64,000 bases of DNA. Source: an uncultured Rhodospirillales bacterium (GTDB lineage Bacteria; Pseudomonadota; Alphaproteobacteria; Acetobacterales; Acetobacteraceae). The position numbers and the translations under genes are program-made. This document shows positions 11,391 to 22,626 of this stretch, one piece after another (within the stretch, counting starts at the first letter, position 1; each line of letters starts with the position of its first letter). The stretch covers positions 186,001 through 250,000 of the forward strand of contig CAILMF010000055.1 of assembly GCA_903835235.1 (NCBI GenBank), read 5' to 3'. The notes beneath the pieces were generated by a model. It did not search any database and was not told the DNA's origin. It saw only the letters and a program-made list of their open reading frames with translations.

Positions 11391-12757
11391 GTGCGCCCCT
11401 CAGCTACACCATGCTCTCCACCAGCGGCATCCTCGGCTACGGCTTCGCCGAGGAATCGCTGCGCGCGGGCATGACGCGCAACCCCAGCATCATCGGCTGC
11501 GATGGCGGCAGCACCGACCCGGGGCCCTACTACCTCGGTGCGGGGAAGGCGTTCTGCTCGCGGCTCTCCATCAAGCGCGACCTGCGGCTGATGCTGCAGG
11601 CGGCGGTCGCGGCCGGCATTCCCTGCATCATCGGTACGTCCGGTGGCGCGGGTGGAGAGCCGCATCTGCAGGACACCGCCGCCCTGGTACGGGAGATTGC
11701 GCGCGAGGAGAAGCTCAGCTTCCGCATGGCGCTGATCCATGCCGAAGTGGACCGCGCGCTGCTGACCCGCCGGGTCGGCGAAGGCCGCACCCGCGCGCTG
11801 GCGAAGCAGCCGGCGCTGGATGCCGGGACCATCGAGCGCGCGACGCGCATCGTCGGCATGATGGGGCCGGAGCCGATTGCCCGCGCGCTGGACCAGGGCG
11901 CCCAGGTGATCCTGGCCGGCCGCAGCAGCGACCCCGCGCAATGGGCCGCGCCGGCCATGCGCGCCGGCATGCAACCGGCCCCCAGCTGGTACGCCGGCAA
12001 GATGCTGGAATGCGGCGCCGAGCCGACCACGCCGAAGGAGCCGGACTGCCTGCTGGTGACGATTGAGGGCGACCACCTTTATTGCGAGCCGCCCAACCCG
12101 ATCCGCCGCTGCACGCCGCTTTCGGTGGCGAACTTCTCGCTGCATGAAAACAGCAGCCCGATCCATCATGTGGAACCCGGTGGCCTGCTGGATACCTCGG
12201 ACGTGCTGTTCGAGGCGGTGACCGACCGCGTGGTGCGCGTCTCCGGCATGCGCTGGACCCCGGCCGAGACCTACACGGTGAAGCTGGAAGGCGTGGAACT
12301 CGCGGGCTACCGCGCCATCACCATCTGCGCCACGCGCGACCCGGTGCTGATCGCTCAGGTGGATGCCTACCTGGCCACGCACAAGGCCAAGGTGCAGGCC
12401 AAGGCGGCGGCCTTCGGCGTGCCGGCGGAGACCTGGCGCATGGCGGTCCGCACCATCGGGCGCGACGCGGTCATGGGCGAGCGCGAGCTGTTCCGCGGCC
12501 CGGCGCCGCATGAACTCGGCTTTGTCGTGGAAGTGCTGGCGGAAACCCAGGACGTGGCCAATGCCGTGCTGGCGATGGCCCGCACCAGCCTGCTGCATGC
12601 CGACTTCGAAGGGCGCCTGTGCAAGGAGGGCAACATGGCCTTCCCGTTCTCGCCATCGGATATCGAACTCGGTGCGCTGTACCGCTTCAGCGTCTTCCAC
12701 ACCGTGGCGCCGGACGACCCCTACGAGATGTTCCCCATCGAGCATGAGAAGGTCTGA
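11387..12757 (+). CDS. AtuA-like acyclic terpene utilisation family protein (DUF1446)
   Basis: 456 residues. The opening LSTSGILGYGFAEESL and IGCDGGSTDPGPYYLG, with SGGAGGEPHL, identify the AtuA/DUF1446 family. Named after AtuA of citronellol/geraniol utilisation, its biochemical activity is not firmly established. ATGA overlap with the Bug gene upstream, and the DUF4387 gene follows 2 bp downstream; the DUF1446-DUF4387 pair is a recurrent association. Here it sits with a CoA-transferase and lyase rather than with the acyl-CoA carboxylase genes of the Atu pathway. Confidence 0.85.
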   Translation: MSAPLSYTMLSTSGILGYGFAEESLRAGMTRNPSIIGCDGGSTDPGPYYLGAGKAFCSRLSIKRDLRLMLQAAVAAGIPCIIGTSGGAGGEPHLQDTAALVREIAREEKLSFRMALIHAEVDRALLTRRVGEGRTRALAKQPALDAGTIERATRIVGMMGPEPIARALDQGAQVILAGRSSDPAQWAAPAMRAGMQPAPSWYAGKMLECGAEPTTPKEPDCLLVTIEGDHLYCEPPNPIRRCTPLSVANFSLHENSSPIHHVEPGGLLDTSDVLFEAVTDRVVRVSGMRWTPAETYTVKLEGVELAGYRAITICATRDPVLIAQVDAYLATHKAKVQAKAAAFGVPAETWRMAVRTIGRDAVMGERELFRGPAPHELGFVVEVLAETQDVANAVLAMARTSLLHADFEGRLCKEGNMAFPFSPSDIELGALYRFSVFHTVAPDDPYEMFPIEHEKV

Positions 12758-12759
12758 CC

Positions 12760-13080
12760 ATGGCGCTGCTGCGGGATATCGCCCAGATCATCAAGAGCAA
12801 GAACGCCGGGCCGTTCATGCTCACCATCGACGTGCTGTTTGAGGATGCGTCGATCTATCGCCAGGTGAAGGCGACCGGCGTGCTGAACGCCGCGCTGTTC
12901 GCCCGGCTGTACAACGTGGCGGAAGCGGATGTGCTGTTCACCCCCTACGACACCGCGCTGGCCTTCAAGGCCACGCTGCCGCGCCTGGTGCCGGCCGGGG
13001 ATTTCGGCGACACGGACGTGTACGGCGCCCAGCAGCACGCGCCGCTGCTGGACGTGGAAGTGCCGCTGAACCTGCGCTGA
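12760..13080 (+). CDS. DUF4387 domain protein (AtuA partner)
   Basis: 106 residues covering the whole DUF4387 domain: LRDIAQIIKSKNAGPFMLT, DVLFEDASIYRQVK, then LPRLVPAGDFGDTDVYGAQQ. Function unknown; it is nearly always encoded next to, or fused to, AtuA-like proteins, suggesting a complex. Last gene of the plus-strand cluster; immediately after it come two broken transporter gene ends. Confidence 0.85.
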   Translation: MALLRDIAQIIKSKNAGPFMLTIDVLFEDASIYRQVKATGVLNAALFARLYNVAEADVLFTPYDTALAFKATLPRLVPAGDFGDTDVYGAQQHAPLLDVEVPLNLR

Positions 13081-13108
13081 CACGGCGCAGGACGCTCGGC
13101 GGAACGCG

Positions 13109-13240
13109 CTACTCGATGACCAGGTCAGCGCGGGCCAGCAGGGTCTGCGGCACGGCGATATCCAGCGCCTTGGCGGTCGCCAGGTTGATCGCCAGCTCGA
13201 ACCGGCTCGGGCGTTCCACCGGCAGTTCCGCCGGGCGCCG
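13109..13240 (-). pseudogene. 3' fragment of an ABC transporter substrate-binding protein gene
   Basis: Only the last 43 codons remain: [20 protein letters not shown], then a continuation ending [10 protein letters not shown] and a TAG stop. This matches the C-terminus of the ABC_sub_bind family (compare PADLPIERPTVFEFVVNQ in the intact gene at 18426). The homology stops abruptly near 13240, where a second fragment in the opposite direction begins. Confidence 0.75.
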
Positions 13241-13510
13241 GCCGAGATGGCACGCGAGGCCGGGCTGCCGACGATCTGCGAATGGCCCCTGATGGCCTGC
13301 GCCGGCTGCCTGCCGGGCTTCGGGCCGGATTTCGACGATATGACCCGGCGCGCATCCTGCGCGGCGCCAGGCCGGGCGACATTCCCATCGAGCAGCCGAC
13401 GCGGTTTTCGTTGGGGGTCAACCTCGGCACCGCCCAGGCCCTGGGGGTGGTGTTGCCGCCGGCGGTGCTGGCCCAGGCGGACGAGGTGTTCGGACGAGGT
13501 GTTCGAGTGA
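13241..13510 (+). pseudogene. Frameshifted 3' fragment of a second ABC substrate-binding protein gene
   Basis: Starts abruptly as [19 protein letters not shown], matches the family to about 13340, then the frame shifts and continues as [20 protein letters not shown] and [20 protein letters not shown] 13-bp tandem duplication (ggacgaggtgttc at 13479-13491 and 13492-13504) shifts it again just before the expected DEVFE stop. The 5' two thirds are absent. Back-to-back with the fragment at 13109-13240, so the pair marks an inversion or deletion junction between paralogues. Confidence 0.75.
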
Positions 13511-13588
13511 GCCGGCCGCGGTTTCCCTTCGCCCTGTCCAGGGGGTAGCCTGTAGGCGCGCCGGTTCCGAGCGGGCCAGCAGCCGGAG

Positions 13589-16719
<3,131 letters not shown>

Positions 16720-16723
<4 letters not shown>

Positions 16724-17142
16724 TGCTGCGCATCCTGGTGGTGGATGACGAGCCGGATGTGGAAGCGCTGTTCCGCCAGCAATTCCGGCGCGAGCTGCGC
16801 GACGGGCAATGCGTGATGGACTTCGCGCTCTCGGCCGAAGCCGCGCTGCTGAAGCTGGACGAAGCGGTGGCCGGCGAGATCATCCTGCTGGTGTCGGACA
16901 TCAACATGCCCGGCATGAGCGGGCTGGACCTGCTGCCACTGGTAAAGGCGCGCCGGCCGGACCTGCCGGTGTTCATGATCAGCGCCTATGGCGATGGCGC
17001 GACCATGGCGCAGGCGGCGGCCCGCGGCGCCAGCAAGTTCCTCACCAAGCCGGTGGATTTTCCCGGGCTGAAGCGCGAGGTCGGCGCCGTGCTGGCCTCG
17101 GTCCGCGGCATGGCACCGCCGCCCGCCCCAGGCGTGACATGA
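16720..17142 (+). CDS. Single-domain response regulator
   Basis: 140 residues, a bare receiver: acidic pocket VVDDEPD at 8-14, phospho-accepting Asp60 in [16 protein letters not shown], switch Ser in MISAYGD, and Lys in FLTKPVDF. It has no output domain, so it acts as a phosphate sink, relay or by protein contact. It overlaps the kinase gene by 4 bp upstream and the cyclase gene by 4 bp downstream. The two receivers of this operon are similar to each other, suggesting a duplication. Confidence 0.93.
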
Positions 17143-18389
17143 CCGCCCGCATCCTGGTGGTGGATGACGAGCCTGACCTGGAGGCGCTGATCGTGCAGCG
17201 CTTCCGCCGCCAGGTGCGCGCCGGCGAACTCAGCTTCTGCTTCGCCGCCGATGGCGTGGCGGCGCTGGCGCTGCTGGCCGAGGATGCCGCCATCGACATG
17301 GTGCTGACCGACATCAACATGCCGCGCATGGACGGGCTGACGCTGCTGCAGAACATGCAGGCGGCGGCGGACCAGCGCGCCACGGTCATCGTCTCGGCCT
17401 ATGGCGACATGTCCAATATCCGCACCGCGATGAACTGCGGCGCCTTCGACTTCCTGACCAAGCCGATCGACTTCGCCGACCTGGAACTGACCATCGCCAA
17501 GACGCTGCGCAGCCTGGCGCAGACCCGCGAATTGCAGCGCCGCCAGCAGGAGGCCGAGCGCGCCCGCGGCCAGCTGGCCCGCTACTTCTCGCCCGCCGTG
17601 GCCGCCAGCCTTGCCGCCGCCGAGGACCCCGCTTTGCTGGCGCCGCAGCGGCGCGAGGTGACGGCGCTGTTCACCGACATTGCCGGCTTCACCAGCCTGG
17701 CGGAAGGCCTGCCGCCGGCAGAGATCGCCGCCCTGCTGAACGACTACCTGGGCGCGCTGACCGAAGTGGTCTTCGCCCAGGGCGGCACCCTGATAAAAAT
17801 CATCGGCGACGCGCTGCACGTGCTGTTCGGCGCCCCGGCCGACCAGCCGGACCACGCCGCGCGCGCCGTGGCCTGCGCCCTGGCGCTGGATGCGCGGGCC
17901 GAGGCGGTGCGCGCCAGCTGGGCCGCACGCGGCGTGGCGTTGGGCGCCACGCGCATCGGGCTGCACAGCGGGCCGGCGCTGGTCGGCAGCTTCGGCGGCA
18001 GCGGCTTCTTCGACTACACGGCCTATGGCGACACCATCAACACCGCGTCCAGGCTGGAGGCGGCGAACAAGCTGCTGGGCACGCGCATCTGCGCCAGCGC
18101 CGCGGTGGCGGGGGAGGTGCCGGGCTTCCGCGGCCGCCCCGTCGGCCGGCTGCGGCTGCGCGGCCGCAGCGAGCCACTGGCCGCCTTCGAGCCGTTGACC
18201 GAGGCGCGCGCCGCCGAGCCGGTGATGGCCGCCTATGCCGAGGCCTTCCGCCTTGCCGATACCGGCGATGCCGCCGCCGTCGGCGCCTTCGCGGCGTTAT
18301 TGGGCCAGGCGCGGGGGGACGGGCTGGTGGGCTTCCACCTGAAACGCCTGCTGGACGGCCAGCAGGGTATGCTGATCGAATTGGGCTGA
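17139..18389 (+). CDS. Response regulator fused to class III adenylate/guanylate cyclase
   Basis: 416 residues. The receiver (1-120) carries Asp58 in [12 protein letters not shown] and Lys in FLTKPIDF; a coiled segment about 122-148 connects to the cyclase domain from about 170. Seen: metal-binding Asp180 in [15 protein letters not shown], Asp224 in [13 protein letters not shown], Lys220 at the purine-selecting position of adenylate cyclases, and the transition-state block [12 protein letters not shown]. All catalytic residues appear present, so phosphorylation probably controls cAMP production. Last gene of the kinase-regulator-cyclase operon. Confidence 0.92.
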   Translation: MTARILVVDDEPDLEALIVQRFRRQVRAGELSFCFAADGVAALALLAEDAAIDMVLTDINMPRMDGLTLLQNMQAAADQRATVIVSAYGDMSNIRTAMNCGAFDFLTKPIDFADLELTIAKTLRSLAQTRELQRRQQEAERARGQLARYFSPAVAASLAAAEDPALLAPQRREVTALFTDIAGFTSLAEGLPPAEIAALLNDYLGALTEVVFAQGGTLIKIIGDALHVLFGAPADQPDHAARAVACALALDARAEAVRASWAARGVALGATRIGLHSGPALVGSFGGSGFFDYTAYGDTINTASRLEAANKLLGTRICASAAVAGEVPGFRGRPVGRLRLRGRSEPLAAFEPLTEARAAEPVMAAYAEAFRLADTGDAAAVGAFAALLGQARGDGLVGFHLKRLLDGQQGMLIELG

Positions 18390-18425
18390 ACCGCAAGCCG
18401 AAGCCCACCACAAGGGAGCGATGGG

Positions 18426-19418
18426 ATGCAGCGCCGTAGCCTGATGCTGGCCGCCCTGGCGGGCCAATCGACCCTGGCCTTGCCGGCCATCGCGCAGCCC
18501 GCCGCGCGCCAGGTGCGCATCGGCTGGCTGACCGGCCAGCGCCAGGCCAGCATCGCCCCCTACCTGGCCACCTTCCGCGAAGGCATGGCCGCTGCCGGCT
18601 ATGTCGAAGGCCGCAACCTCACCATCGAATACCGCTATGGCGACGAGGACATCTCCCGCGTGCCCGCCCTGGCGCAGGAGTTGGCCAGCCTGCCGGTCTC
18701 CGTCCTGATGGTGCAGGGGGTCGCGACCCAGGTGGCCCAGCTGGGGCTGAAGATTCCGGTGGCCTATGTGATGAGCGCCGACCCCGTGATCGCCGGCCTG
18801 GCCACCTCGCTGGCCCACCCGTCCCGCAACATGACCGGCCTGACCTTCATGGCGGCCGAACTCAACTCCAAGCGGCTGGAGATGCTGCGCGACATCGTGC
18901 CGGGGCTGCGCCAGGTCGCGGTGATCGGCAATCCCGAACACGCCGGCGAGGAGCTGGAACGCGCCGCCTCGCGCGAGACCGGGCAGCGACTGGGCCTGGA
19001 GGTTACCTTCAACGCCACCCGCAGCATCGCCGAGCTGGAACGCGCCCTGCGCGGCATCGCGGCCTCCCGCAGCCAGGCCGTCAGCGTCTTTGCCGACGGC
19101 TTCGCGTTGCAGCACCGGCAGTTGCTGGCCGACTTCGCGCTGCAGCACCGGCTGCCGCTGATCTCCGGCTGGTCGCTGTTCGCCGAAGCCGGCGCGCTCT
19201 GCATCTATGGCCCCAGGCTGCGCGAATCCTACCGGCGCCTGGCCTATTACGTCGACCGGATGCTGCGCGGCGCGCAGCCGGCGGACCTGCCCATCGAGCG
19301 ACCGACGGTGTTCGAGTTCGTGGTCAACCAGAAAACCGCCAACGCCATCGGCGCCACCATCCCGCAGCACCTCATGGCGCTGGCCGACCGGGTGATAGAG
19401 GGCGAGGGCGGCCGGTAG
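18426..19418 (+). CDS. ABC transporter substrate-binding protein (ABC_sub_bind family)
   Basis: 330 residues with a signal peptide ending near ALPAIAQPA. The mature protein shows RIGWLTGQRQASIAPYLATF, AAGYVEGRNLTIEYRYGD, the AYVMSADPVIAGLA block and the C-terminal PADLPIERPTVFEFVVNQ. An AAGGAG lies just upstream of ATG 18426. No permease or ATPase genes are adjacent, so it is an orphan receptor. It is the intact relative of the two truncated genes at 13109-13510. Confidence 0.9.
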   Translation: MQRRSLMLAALAGQSTLALPAIAQPAARQVRIGWLTGQRQASIAPYLATFREGMAAAGYVEGRNLTIEYRYGDEDISRVPALAQELASLPVSVLMVQGVATQVAQLGLKIPVAYVMSADPVIAGLATSLAHPSRNMTGLTFMAAELNSKRLEMLRDIVPGLRQVAVIGNPEHAGEELERAASRETGQRLGLEVTFNATRSIAELERALRGIAASRSQAVSVFADGFALQHRQLLADFALQHRLPLISGWSLFAEAGALCIYGPRLRESYRRLAYYVDRMLRGAQPADLPIERPTVFEFVVNQKTANAIGATIPQHLMALADRVIEGEGGR

Positions 19419-19433
19419 GCGCCGGCCGCAGGC

Positions 19434-20288
19434 TCAGGGCGCCAGCAGGCGCAGCAGCCGCTGGATGTCGCTGGCGGGGTCCAGGTACTGGTCCAGTATG
19501 TCGAAGTGGTGGAACCCTGGCGCCACCAGCACGCCCGGCTTCAGCCCGTGCCGCCGAAGGTGCTGGGCGTAGCGCAGCGAATGGTCGATCCAGCGCACCG
19601 GCTCCTCGCCGCCCACCATCACCCAGCAGGGGCAGGCGCAGCGCGGCGCCAGCGCCTCGTAGTCGTGCCGCGCGGCAATCTCCGGCGTCAGGTGCAGGTC
19701 GGCGTTGACCGTGGTCAGCATGGCCGAAGCGGGGTTGTAGATGCCGCTGGTCAGCAGCGCGCCGCTGAACGGATTGGCCGGCAGGCCGCGCGCCGCCCAG
19801 TCCGTGGCCAGCGCCGCCGCCACCAGGTGCGCCCCGGCGGAGTGGCCGGACAGCGTGAAGCGCGAGAGGTCGCCACCATGCGCCGGCGCATGGCGCAGCA
19901 GCCATTCCAGGCCACCCAGCGCCGAGGCCACCGTGCCATCCAGCGTCACCGCCGGGCAGAGGTCGTAGTTCAGCACCGCCACCAGGATGCCGCGCTTGTT
20001 CAGCTCGGTGGCGGTGAAGGCGAAGTTGCGCTTGTCCTGCGCCCGCCAGTAGCCGCCATGGATGAAGGCATGCACCGGCCAGGGGCCGCTGCCCTCGGGC
20101 GGGTAGAGGTCCAGGCTGTTCAGCCCCTGTGGCGCCCAGGCCAGGTCGGCCACGCGGCGCGGATGCGCCAGCGCGCGCTCATTCACCGGGGCGCGGCGGG
20201 CGCCGTACTCGGCACTGTTCGGCACGCTGCGCTGCGGGTTGAACTGCGCCTCGGCTTCGTCCGGCGTCAGGCTGTCGCTGCTGGTCAT
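19434..20288 (-). CDS. Alpha/beta hydrolase, arylformamidase-like
   Basis: 284 residues. HAFIHGGYWRAQDK supplies the oxyanion-hole HGG, Ser150 in LSGHSAGAHLV is the nucleophile, and GFHHFDILD near the C-terminus carries the likely catalytic His. The HGGYW/GHSAGAH pair is typical of kynurenine formamidase-like and related small-ester hydrolases. It is the last gene of the long minus-strand operon and overlaps the cupin-like gene by 4 bp. Substrate unknown; hydrolysis of an amide or ester imported by the operon's ABC transporter is plausible. Confidence 0.85.
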   Translation of the reverse strand: MTSSDSLTPDEAEAQFNPQRSVPNSAEYGARRAPVNERALAHPRRVADLAWAPQGLNSLDLYPPEGSGPWPVHAFIHGGYWRAQDKRNFAFTATELNKRGILVAVLNYDLCPAVTLDGTVASALGGLEWLLRHAPAHGGDLSRFTLSGHSAGAHLVAAALATDWAARGLPANPFSGALLTSGIYNPASAMLTTVNADLHLTPEIAARHDYEALAPRCACPCWVMVGGEEPVRWIDHSLRYAQHLRRHGLKPGVLVAPGFHHFDILDQYLDPASDIQRLLRLLAP

Positions 20289-20896
20289 GTGGTCTCCAAC
20301 TGGCAGATGCGGTCGAGGAAAAGCCGGTAGCCGACGCCGCGCGGCTTCACCGCTTCCTCCGGCGTCCAGGCGCGGAAGGTGGGCTGGCCCAGCAGCGCGG
20401 CGTCCAGCAGCATGGCGCGGATGAAGGCGGTGCCGGGCGCCAGCACGCGGCCCACCACCGGCTCGGCGCCGCTTTCGAACCAGGCCTGGCCGGGCAGGAT
20501 GCGGCGCTGCTCCTCGCCCAACTCGGCCAGCAGCAGGCCGGAGACCAGCCGGCGGATGCCCGGCCCGGCATGGCCATGCTTCGGCGTGACGCCGTTCTCG
20601 CTGAAATCCACCCGGTCCAGCCGCAGCACGAAGGGCTCGGCCGGGTCGCGCGGCAGCGTATGCGCCAGCACCAGGGTGGCGCGGTCCAGCGGCGCCGCGG
20701 CGCGGCAGGCGGTGAAGCACCAGGCCTCGCCATCGCCCTCCAGCCGCGCGCCGCCGGGCGCCAACACACCGTCATCCTCGGCCAGGGCCGCGCCCGCCAC
20801 GCGCAGCGCCCCGCGCCGCAGGTACAGGCCGTGCACGCCTTCCGGCAGCGTCGCCGCGCCGGCCACCGCCAGCTCATGCAGCGCCAGGCGCATCAT
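20285..20896 (-). CDS. Cupin-like protein of unknown function
   Basis: 203 residues. The middle contains ENGVTPKHGHAGPGIRRLV, resembling the first cupin motif with its HxH metal ligands, and the following half is beta-rich (PGQAWFESGAEPVVGRV). There is no signal peptide. It overlaps the upstream permease gene (ATGA) and the downstream hydrolase gene, so it belongs to the importer operon. Role as a small metal-dependent enzyme or ligand-binding protein is inference. Confidence 0.6.
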   Translation of the reverse strand: MMRLALHELAVAGAATLPEGVHGLYLRRGALRVAGAALAEDDGVLAPGGARLEGDGEAWCFTACRAAAPLDRATLVLAHTLPRDPAEPFVLRLDRVDFSENGVTPKHGHAGPGIRRLVSGLLLAELGEEQRRILPGQAWFESGAEPVVGRVLAPGTAFIRAMLLDAALLGQPTFRAWTPEEAVKPRGVGYRLFLDRICQLETT

Positions 20897-21681
20897 CGGC
20901 CCAGCCTGGCGCGCAGCCCGTGGCCCAGCAGCATCATCGCCAGCGCCGAGGCCAGCACGAACAACCCGGGCCATAGCGACATCCACCACGCCACCAGGAT
21001 GAAATTCTTGCCCTGCTCCAATATCGCCCCCCAATCCGGCATCGGCGGCAGCACGCCCAGGCCCAGGAAGCCAAGCGCGGCCTCGATCTGCAAGGCCAGC
21101 GGGAAGATGATGACGAAGTTCAGCACCAGCACCGGCAGCGTGTTGGGCAGCACCTGGCGCAGCAATATCGCGGGCTCGCTGAAGCCGGCGGCACGCGCGG
21201 CCTCCACATAGGTCAGCTGCGCCTCCGCCAGCGCGGCGGAACGGCCGATGCGGAAGAAGCTGGGCAGGTAGATGACGCTGAGCGCCAGCACCAGGTTGGT
21301 GGCGCCGGGGCCGAGCACGCCGGTGATCATCACCCCCGCGATGATCGGCGGGAAGGTCTGCACCATGTCCGCCAGCCGCGCCAACGCCAGATCAAACCAG
21401 CCGCCGGCGAAGCCCGCGACCACGCCCAGCCCGCCGCCGACCAGCAGCGCCAGCAGCAGCGAGAGCGTGACCAGTCCGAGCGTGATGCGCGTGCCATGCA
21501 CGACGCGGGCGAATACATCGCGCCCCACGTCATCCGTGCCGAACCAATGCGCCGCGCTGGGCGCCTGCAACGCCCGCGCCGGGTCCAGCGCCAGCGGCGA
21601 TTGCGGCGCCACCAGCCCCGGCGCCAGCAGCAGCACGGCGAAGATCAAGGCCAGCACCAGGCCAAGCCGGAAGGCGGTCAT
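20893..21681 (-). CDS. ABC transporter permease, DppC/OppC type
   Basis: 262 residues with about five to six membrane spans. The N-terminal sequence APQSPLALDP...HWFGTDDVGRDVFARV is the family signature, and the EAA loop reads VEAARAAGFSEPAILLRQVL. With the DppB-like gene upstream it forms the membrane channel of a dipeptide/oligopeptide-type importer. Overlaps both neighbours by 4 bp. Confidence 0.93.
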   Translation of the reverse strand: MTAFRLGLVLALIFAVLLLAPGLVAPQSPLALDPARALQAPSAAHWFGTDDVGRDVFARVVHGTRITLGLVTLSLLLALLVGGGLGVVAGFAGGWFDLALARLADMVQTFPPIIAGVMITGVLGPGATNLVLALSVIYLPSFFRIGRSAALAEAQLTYVEAARAAGFSEPAILLRQVLPNTLPVLVLNFVIIFPLALQIEAALGFLGLGVLPPMPDWGAILEQGKNFILVAWWMSLWPGLFVLASALAMMLLGHGLRARLGR

Positions 21682-22622
21682 GGCTTCAGCCTCGGGTCCA
21701 GCAGGCCGTACAGCAGGTCCACCACCAGGTTCACCGTGGTGGCGATCAGCACCACGAAGAACAGCGCGCCCTGCACCACCGGATAGTCCCGCCCCTGGAT
21801 GCCCGAAAGGATCAGCCGCCCAAGGCCGGGCAGCGAGAACAGGCTCTCGATGATCACCACGCCGCCGAGGATCTGGATCAGCACCAACCCCATGAAGGTG
21901 ACCAGCGGCACCATCACATTGGCCAGGGCGTGGCGGAAATGGATGTCGAAGGGCGTCATGCCCTTGGCCCGCGCGGCGCGGATGTAGTCGCGGCCCAGCT
22001 CCTCCACCATCAGCCCGCGGACGAACTGACTGTAGGCGGCGGTCTGCAGCAGCGCCAGGGACAGCACCGGCAGCACCAGGATGCTGAGGTTGTCACCCAA
22101 ATCCTCGGTCGGACCGGACCAGGCGAAGGGCGGCGACCAGTCCAGCACCGCGCTGGCGCCGACCAGCAGCATCAGCCCCAGCCAGAATACCGGCGCCGAT
22201 AGCCCGATGAGGTTGAAGCCCTGGATCGCCGCATCAAGCCGGGACCCATGCACGATGCCAGCGACCACGCCCAGCGGCACGCCGACCAGCGTGGCCAGCG
22301 CCAGCGTGGCGCCGGCAACCTCCGCGGTGACCAGAAAGGCTTCCCACACCATGGTCCACACCGCGCGGCCCTGATACCAGCTGCGGCCGAGGTCGCCGGT
22401 CAGCGTGGCGCCGACCCAGTCCCCGAACTGCCGCCACAGCGGGCGGTCCAGCCCGAAGAAGCCGCGCAGCGCCTGCTCGGCCGCACGGTCCGTGCCGGTT
22501 TGCCCCAGCATCTGCCCGACGATGTCGCCGGGCACCGCGCGCAGCAGCAGGAAGACCGCCAGGCTGGAAAGCAGCGCCGCAATCAGCGCCGCGCCCAGCC
22601 TGCGTGCCAGGAAGAGCGCCAG
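21678..22622 (-). CDS. ABC transporter permease, DppB/OppB type
   Basis: About 314 residues if started at CTG 22622; a GTG at 22535 is the first conventional start but would remove the first transmembrane helix (ALFLARRLGAALIAALLSS). GGAGGG lies 9 bases upstream of the CTG, overlapping the end of the receptor gene. The rest is typical: AVPGDIVGQML, YIRAARAKGMTPFDIHFRHA (EAA loop), and PGLGRLILSGIQGRDYPVVQ. Either a rare CTG start or a sequence error explains the missing ATG. Confidence 0.88.
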   Translation of the reverse strand: MALFLARRLGAALIAALLSSLAVFLLLRAVPGDIVGQMLGQTGTDRAAEQALRGFFGLDRPLWRQFGDWVGATLTGDLGRSWYQGRAVWTMVWEAFLVTAEVAGATLALATLVGVPLGVVAGIVHGSRLDAAIQGFNLIGLSAPVFWLGLMLLVGASAVLDWSPPFAWSGPTEDLGDNLSILVLPVLSLALLQTAAYSQFVRGLMVEELGRDYIRAARAKGMTPFDIHFRHALANVMVPLVTFMGLVLIQILGGVVIIESLFSLPGLGRLILSGIQGRDYPVVQGALFFVVLIATTVNLVVDLLYGLLDPRLKP

Positions 22623-22626
22623 GGCG

